DNA of 64,000 nucleotides from Bacillota bacterium. Lineage in GTDB: Bacteria; Bacillota; Clostridia; Acetivibrionales; DSM-1351. Of this stretch, positions 47,101 to 56,100 are shown piece by piece (position 1 is the stretch's first letter; the number at the start of each line of letters is the position of its first letter). Both the position numbers and the translations under genes were made by a program. The notes beneath the pieces are model-generated. The model ran no database searches. It had not been told where the DNA came from and saw only the letters and a program-made list of their open reading frames with translations. Location of the stretch: positions 310,001 through 374,000 of the forward strand of contig JAEXFI010000045.1 in the NCBI GenBank assembly GCA_023400235.1. The letters run 5' to 3'.

Positions 47101-50100
47101 CTCAATTTTTTCTTCATAATCTCTTTGATTTGTGACAAACATTGAGCTGTCATACCATTTGACTGACTGTCTGCCGTTGTTGTCTGTTATGATGGTCTTT
47201 CTGTTTACATTGTCATAGGTATAGGTTTGTGTCTTACCGTTTACGTCGGTGGTCTTATCAACCTTATGAAGGTTTTCCCCTTCGGAATTGATATATTCGA
47301 TAGACTCCGTTACCTTGTTGCTGCTGTTCCTGATCTCCTGCAGATAGCCCTGGGCATCGTAACTGTAACCGGTGACATTGTTCATAGGGTCATAGGCCAT
47401 GGTCAGAAGTCCATTTTCATATTCATACCTTACCGTTCTGCCGCTCACATCATCCTTTATTGCTGTAATATGCCCATTTTCATAGGTAACAGTAAAGTGC
47501 CTGCCTGTTTGATCGGTTAACCCTCTGATCTTTCCGTCACTATCAACTTCAATGGAAACGGTATTCCCGTATTTGTCCTTCATATATTCCAAATATCCAT
47601 TGGAGTTAAAACCGAATTGATTTTGATCCTTGGTAGTCAGTAAAAAAGTTCCGTTTTCTTTTCTTACAAGGCTGTTACGGTTGTCCCTGGCAGTATATGT
47701 GCCGTTACTGTTGACATCAAAGGTCTGTACACTTCCATCAGGAAGCCTTACCAGCTTTATTGGAATAATTCCGTCGTAATCCTTTATATTGCTCTCAAAA
47801 CCAAAGGTCCAGCCTTGTCCGAAGGGTCCGTTCTGCCTGTCATCACCTGAATTGTAGGAACGGTTGAAATCCAGTGAAAATCCGGGACTGCTTATGCTCA
47901 TGTCAGTGAAGGTGCGGGAGTAATTACCTGTAGGCGCATTTGTTCCGTTTCCTCCAAAATGGAACTTGTACTTCAGTTCCTGACCCAGGTAAGGATAGTA
48001 GTTAATACCGTCTCCAACCTTATCTCCTGTTCCTACCCAATACCAACGGTTCAACTTTTCGTCATACATACGTATGGACGGACCATCAACCGCCCCCCAG
48101 TAATTATATTGAGCATCAACTGTCATGGATTGATTATTTGCATTTTCCATACCGAATTCATTATGTTCAATGGTGACGGTCTCAAGTACAGGCTGTATAT
48201 CGGTGTCTAAATATATTCCAGTTCCTCCGCTGTAGCTTACTTCCGAGTTGGTCAAAACCAGCTTGCCGTTAACCTCAATTGACATAGCCTTATAACCGTA
48301 ACCTCTGCTTCCTCCGGCATACCTGACCTTTATATTGTCCCCGGTGAACTCTCCGGTACTTTTAATATTGATACCATACCAATCGAAGGTTTGACCGTTC
48401 CCGTTACCATAAACTTCATCCTTGGGGGCAGTGAATATTATGGGATCGGCTTCTGTGCCTATAGCCCTTAGTATACCCTCAACATAAATTCCGTAGGAAC
48501 TGTGCGGACCACCGGCAAGTATCCTGACTCCCGGCTGTATCGTTAAGGTTTTCCCGTAAGGTACTCTAAAACTCCCCACATTTATATACTGGTTTTCAGT
48601 TAGTGTCACGTCCAAAGCAAACTCTCCGGTTAAGCCTACTCCATCAAAACTTGAGCCGCCATAGCTGTTGCCGGTGAACTCATTTCCCCTTATTCCTCCA
48701 AAAATAGAGGAACCAAGCCTGCTGAGGTTCACAACTATAGGCAGATTGGCGTTGTTGCTCATGAGATTGTCTTTGATGCTTAATATGCCTGTGCCAAACC
48801 CGCTGATGAATACCCCATAAAGTGGATTGTCGTTTATACTGCAGTTTTCCACAGCCAGGTCTTGCAAGCCCATAATGTCAACATATATTCCGGTCTCATA
48901 GGAATGGCTGACCTCCGAGTTGGTCAAAACCAACTTTCCGCTGGTCTCAATTGACCGTCCTCTGCCTTGATAGCTCCTGCCTCCTCCGGCATACCGTATC
49001 TTTATATGGTCACCCGTGAACTCACCTGTTTCTGTTACTGTTATTCCATACCAATTAGAGGTTTGACCGTTCCCATTGCCGTAGACTTCATCTTTCGGTG
49101 CAGTAAATATGACAGGCTTGGCTTCTGTTCCAATGGCTCTGAGTATGCCTTCCACATGTATCTGGTTGGAACTGTTCCACTCACCGACGGCAAGCATCCT
49201 GACTCCCGGCTCTATGGTCATTATTTTACCTGCAGGTACACTTATGCTTCCCACAATTATATACTGGTTTTCAGTCAGTGTCACATCCGCAAGCAACTTA
49301 CCACTCAGGCCTATTCCGTCGAAACTTGAGTTGCCATAGCTGTTGCCGGTGAACTCGTTATTACTTATTCCTCCAAAAATTGAGGAACCGATCCTGTTCA
49401 GATTCAAGGCTATGGGCAGATTGGCGTTGTTGCTTATGCAGTTATTCCTTATGCTTAATTCGCCTGTACCAAAACCATTGATGTATATTCCGCTTCTAAG
49501 GCTGTCTTTTATAATACAGTTTTCAACAGTGACGTCCTGAGTTCCCTGGGTATCTATATTTATACCTGTCCCATAGGTATTGCTGATCTCAGAGTTGGTC
49601 AGAGTCAATTTGCCGTCGGTATCTATTGCATTGCCCTTGTCGCCATAGCTTCTGCCTCCGCCGGCATATCTGATTTTTACATAATCTCCAGTGAACTCTC
49701 CGGTATCTGACACTGTTATCCCGTACCAGTCATAGGTTTGTCCATTCCCATTACCGTAAACCTCATCTTTGGGCGCAGTAAATATGACAGGCATGGCTTC
49801 TGTTCCAATGGCTCTTAGTATGCCTTCCACATGTATCTGGTTGGAACTGTTCCACTCACCGACGGCAAGCATCCTGACTCCGGGATCTATGGTCATTATT
49901 TTAGCAGCAGGTACTCTTATGCTTCCCACAATTATATACTGGTTTTCAGTCAGTTTCACATCCACAAGCAACTTACCACTCAGGCCTATTCCGTCGAAAC
50001 TTGAGCCGCTATAGCTGTTGCCGGTGAACTCGTTGCCGCTTATCCCTCCGAATATTGATGTACCTAAACCATCCAAATATACTGCTATTGGCAGGTTGGC

Positions 50101-53100
50101 ATTGTTGGAAAGGCTATTGTTTTTGATGCTCATGCTGCCTGTACCGTATTTGTTTATGTATATTCCATTTCTCAGACTATCTTTTATAATACAGTTTTCA
50201 ACAGTGACGTCCTGAGTTCCCTGGATATATATATTTATACCTGTTCCATAGGTATTGCTGACCTCAGAGTTGGTCAGGGTCAGTTTGCCGTCGGTATCTA
50301 TTGCATTGCCCTTGTCACCATAGCTTCTGCCTCCGCCGGCATATCTGATTTTTACATAATCTCCAGTGAACTCTCCGGTATCTGCAACTGTTATTCCATA
50401 CCAGTCATGGGTTGCTCCGTTGCCGTTTCCATACTCAGTATCCTTTGGTGCCGTAAATATTATGGGATCAGTTTCAGTTCCAATAGCTCTGAGTATCCCA
50501 TCAACATTTATGTTATGTGAACCACTATCCAATATTCTGACGCCCGGCTGCATCGTCAGTATTTTCCCTTTGGCTACTCCTATGTATCCTGTAATAATAT
50601 ACAGGTTCTTCGACAGTGTCACATCTGATTTCAGTGACCCGCTTATACCTATTCCATCGTAGTTCAGATTATTATACTTATTACCTGAAAACTCGTTGTC
50701 GCTTATCCCTCCGAATATTGATGAACCTAAACCATCCAAATATACTGCTATTGGCAGATTGGCATTGTTGGAAAGGCTATTGTTTCTGATGCTCATGCTG
50801 CCTGTACCGCATCTGTTTATGTATATTCCATTCCTCAGATTATCTCTTATAATACAGTTTTCCACAGTAACGTCCTGAGTTCCCTGGATATATATATTTA
50901 TACCTGTTCCATAGGTATTGCTGACCTCAGAGTTGGTCAGGGTCAATTTGCCGTCGGTATCTATTGCATTGCCCTTGTCGCCATAGCTTCTGCCTCCTCC
51001 GGCATACCGTATTTTTACGTGGTCACCCGTGAACTCACCAGTATCTGCAACTGTTATTCCATACCAGTCATAGGTTGCTCCGTTTCCATTTCCGTAAACT
51101 TCATCCTTTGGTGCCGTAAACACAACAGGGTTGCTTTCGGTGCCCACTGCATTCAAAGTCCCGTCAACACGCAGACTGTAACCGCTGCTTCCTGACAAAG
51201 TCACTGTTCCTGCTTCAGCAGTTAATGTCATTCCTTTAGGAGCCGTCACACTTCCAGTAAGTATATACTTATTTGTGGACAGTGACACATTTGTGGCTAT
51301 TGAACCGCTAATTCCTATACCATCAAAGTTATAGTTATTGTACTTATTGTCTGAAAACTGATTGCTCCTTAATCCTCCAAATATGGATGATCCCAACCCA
51401 CTCAGGTTGACCGCAATCGGCAGGCTGCCGTTATTGGTCATGCTGTTGCCCTTTATGCTTACACTGCCCGTTGCGTATTTGCTTATGTATATTCCATTTA
51501 CCGAGTTGTAACTTATATCACTGTTTTCCACAGTAATATCCTTTGTTCCCTGTGTATCAACATTTATGCCTGTTCCATAGGTATGGCTGACTTCAGAGTT
51601 GGTCAATACAAGCTTTCCCTCAGTAGATATTGCATTGCCTGTATTACCATAATTCCTGCCTCCACCGGCATATCTTATTTTTACATAATCCCCGGTGAAC
51701 TCTCCGGCACTTCCAACTGTGATTCCGTACCAGTCAAATCCAGTCCCGTTTCCTCCGATCAGACTATCCTTCGGCGCTGTAAAAATTATTGGTTTATCCG
51801 GCAGTCCCACAGCAGACACTTTCCCCAGTACAGTCAGCCTGCTGCTGGATGAGCTGGTTTTTACAATTACTCCGGGCTCAATTGTCAGAGTAACTCCTGC
51901 CTCAATAGTTACGTTGCCCTGCAGCTCATATGGACTTTCAGCAGCTGTCCAAAGGGTATCCTTTTTTATTGAGCCGCTTACAACTGTACTTAACAGTGTT
52001 GTTGCTGAAACTTCATTACTCCACGGGCCTGATACATCCCCATTTCTTGCTCTAACCTTATACTTGTGAACAGTGCCTCCCTGGAGGTCCTTATGAACAT
52101 ATGAAGTAGCAGTGATATTTTCCGCCAAAACATCATCAGCCATAAGATCATATGCTGTCGCTTCGGCTACAGCATCCCATTTTACTGTAATTGTGCTGAC
52201 TGAAGACAAAGCAGACACATTACCCGGAATGCCAAGTGTTGTGGTCACAGTAACCTTATTGCTCCACTCGCCCAACAGACTTCCCTTTTTTGCCCTTACT
52301 CTATAAACATGTGTAGAGTTAGGATTTATATCTCTATGAATATAAGTTGCTGAAGTTACTTCTACTACGCTGCCATCTGCTTCAACTTCATATGCTGTAG
52401 CACCAGCTACACTATCCCAGGTAAGCTCAACAGAGTTTGAAAGTACTTTAGTATTGATATTTTCAGGCGCATTGAGAAGAGTTGAAACTTCTATAGGCTG
52501 GCTCCAGTCACTGACTATAGTCTGATTGTTTTCATATATGGCTCTTACCTTATATGTATGGGTTGTGTTAGCAGCCAAGCCCACATGAATAAAGGACGGG
52601 GTAGTGACAAATTCATTCAGTTCACCGTCTAAAAGGATTTCATAGCTCGTTGCCTGCTGGATTTCATCCCAGGATATAGTAATTTGCGACACTGTCGGTA
52701 CAGCAGTAATGTTCGTCGGAATAGCCAGGCTGGTTGTCGCATTGACTGTACCGCTCCATTCACTAAATATGTTTCCATTTTTTGCTCTCACTTTGTAGGT
52801 ATGAGAGGATTGTGGCTCCAAACCCATATGTAAATAATTGTTTTTGCTAACCTCAAAAATCTTGTTATCCGCTTCAATCTCATAGTTTGATGCACCTGCT
52901 ACACTGTCCCAGGTTACTGCGATCGAATCAGGTCCAGGCTTAGCAACGATATTTGAAGGAGTTTCAAGCGACGTACTCACCCATATTAGATTGCTCCATT
53001 GGCTGGTTATATTGAGGTTTTCTGAGCTTATTGCCCTTATTTTATAGCTATGAGTTGAGCCTGAAGATAAATTACCATGGGTAAATGTCGCCTCATTAAC

Positions 53101-56100
53101 AGCTTCTGTGGTAATTCCGTCAATAAGAACTTCATAACCGTTGGCTCCTCCAACTTTGTTCCAGGTAAGGCCTATTTGCTTCAAGCCAGGTGAAGCTATT
53201 ATATTTCCCGGCGTTTCAAGCTTTATATAAGCTGGTAACGACTCACTCCATTGGCTCGTTCTGTCAGGATTTGCTGAATCTATTGACCTTACTTTATAGC
53301 TATGGGTTGAGCCTGAAACCAAACCGCTGTGAACAAATTTTGCTTCATATACAATTTCTGTTGCCAGATTATCAACCAGCACTTCATATTCTGTAGCTCC
53401 TGCTACAGAATCCCACTTAAGGTTTATTTCAGTTCCGGAAGCAGTGTAACTCAAATTAGTGGGTACTGAAAGCGGCTGTACTCCTCCTGCTACATTTGAT
53501 ACCTTAAATACATATGTTCCTGTTCCTGAACTCTGATCATAGTGTCTGACCTTTATATAATAGGTTTTGTTAGCCTGAAGAATTGCTGTAATTGAAAAAT
53601 TATAGCCTATTGAATCATCGTTGTAAGTAATAAGCTGCTGATTGCTGTCATACAGGTATCCGTATGTATCCATGCTGCTTTCGGTATACATTGTATAACT
53701 ACCGCTGATGGTTGGAGTAAAGGCAAAGAAGTCTACATCTCCGGCTGTGATTACTCCCGGTATACTTTGTCCCGCCTTGACCGGGGTTGCGGTATTAAAA
53801 TCATTACCATGGTCATCCTGGGGTAATGCTACATTTATCGATGACTCAAGATAACCTATAGGATTGTTTGCATAGTCAAAAAGTATGACAAGTGCATACC
53901 AGTTTCCCAGAGTATTTACATAGGTAGGATAATAGGGGTCATAATACCAGTCGGACCAGCTTGTGTACGATGGATTTATACCATTCTCAGCTACATTAAA
54001 GGGGCTTTTTGAGGTTATAACCCTTATCTTTGAAAAGTCCCGGGCCCATTCCGGCAAGGAGCTCCTTGTTATAACTGTATTAAAATAATTTTGGTTTGCC
54101 GAATTCTCAAGCTTAATTCCTGTGGTTACAGGTTGAATACTTTTTTTTGTGTAAGTTACGATTTCATAGCTGAAAACTGATTCATTTCCTTCAAAGTTCT
54201 TAGCCTTTACCTGATATACATGCATGGAATCGGGCTGCAAATTATTATGGACATAATTTGTACCATACACCGTTGTCAAAGTTCCGTCAGCCAGCACTTC
54301 ATAATACGATGCTCCCGGAACAGTACTCCAATAAAGCTCAACGGAGTTTGAAATAACTGTTGTATAAAATACTGCAGGTGCCTGAAGCAAGGTCACTTTT
54401 GATATAACCTGACTCCACTCGCTGGATTTTTCAGGAGTCATCGGAACGCTGGCCTTTACCTGATAGTTATGAAAAGTATTAGCTGGCAAATTCATATGGA
54501 CATACTCTGTACCTGTTACATAATAATAGATATTATCCGCTATGACTTCATATCCGTCTGCACCGGCAACTGCATCCCACGTCAGCACAACTGCTCTGTC
54601 GGTAGAGGAGGCCCTTATATTCTGCGGAACAGGCAGTTTGGCGGGTCCTGTAACATTTATCTGAGCCTCAAAATATCCTATTGGATTATTGACAGCATCT
54701 ACTAATATAAGTAATATGTTATATTGCCCAATTTCGTAAACATTTGTAGTAAAATACGGATCAGTATATGTGAATTTATCCATATTCCTGATAAAACCCG
54801 GTATTCCGTTCTGCTCTACATTTTCTTTAAAGGGTTCTTTCATGGAATGTACATATATTTTGCTGAAATTCCTCACTGCTTCAGGAAGTACATTCCTGTC
54901 TATTATGGTATTGAAACCCCTGTTGGCAGCACTGTTTTCAAAAGTAACTCCAGTTGTTAATAATGGCGTTCCAAGGCCACCGGCAGTAAGATTTACTTCA
55001 CTTTCCATATACCCAACCGGATTTTCATTAATATCAAGCAGAACTATCAATACATCATAGTTACCGGGTTTGTCAAAGCCAGAGAAATAATATGGTGCTT
55101 TGTAGACTTCTTTTTTTGTATATTGGAGTGCTTCCGGCAAGCCGTTTACTTCAATATTAAAGGGCTCCTTTTCAACCAATAGGCATATTTTACTGAAGTC
55201 TTGGGCAAATGCAGGCAACTGGCTTCTGTCCACTAATGTATTTATTCCGGTATAGCTCGGGTTGCTTTCGAAGCTTATTCCGGAACTTATTTCTGAGGTT
55301 GCATTTTTGGTTTTTACCTTAAGCTCTGCACTCTCTTCTGATTGATTTCCATTATCATTAATTGCTTTTAACCTGTATGTATGAAGTGAATCGGGTTCAA
55401 GTCCTGAATGGACATAACTTGTCCCTGAAACTGTTAACTTTTGTCCGTCAGCAGTTAATTCATATCCTGTTGCGCCTTCTACAGGGTTCCATTTGAGTTC
55501 TATTGAACGGATTGCAGTTTTTGCCCATATGTCTGAGGGAGTCCTCAAGAGGGTTTTCTTGGTAACAATATCGCTCCAATTACTGGATAGTTCAATATTA
55601 TATGTGTATATAGCCCTTAGCTTATAGCTATGCTCAGAATTCGGTTCAAGTCCGCTATGAAGATAGCTGTTCCCATGAACAATTTTTGCTGTTCCTCCGT
55701 CTGTAACTATCTCATATTGCAATGCACCTTCCACCGCAGTCCAGCTTAAGCTGATTGAATCCTCATAAGCTGTTGCAGTTATATTTGAAGGCACTGGCAG
55801 TATAGTATATTTGTAGAAGGGTGCACTCCAGTCACTGAATCTGCCAGGGTTATTTTCATCTATTGCTCTTATCCTGTACCCGTATTGAGTCACAGGAAAT
55901 AACCCACTGTGAGTATATTCAGCTGTTGGAACTGTAACGCTGGTGTTTTCACCTATTAGCAGCTCATAACCTGTAGCTCCCTCAACATTGTCCCAGGTAA
56001 TATGTACCGATGAATCTGACGAAGATAATAAGATGTTCTGCGGAGTAGGCAATGCTTCCAATATATTTACTTTTGTCTCAAAATAACCTACCGGGATGTT

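Noticed and set aside
48245..52000. The six-fold repeat considered as a CRISPR-like or mobile array
   Set aside because: The units are 663-675 bp, continuous in frame and encode beta-helix protein.
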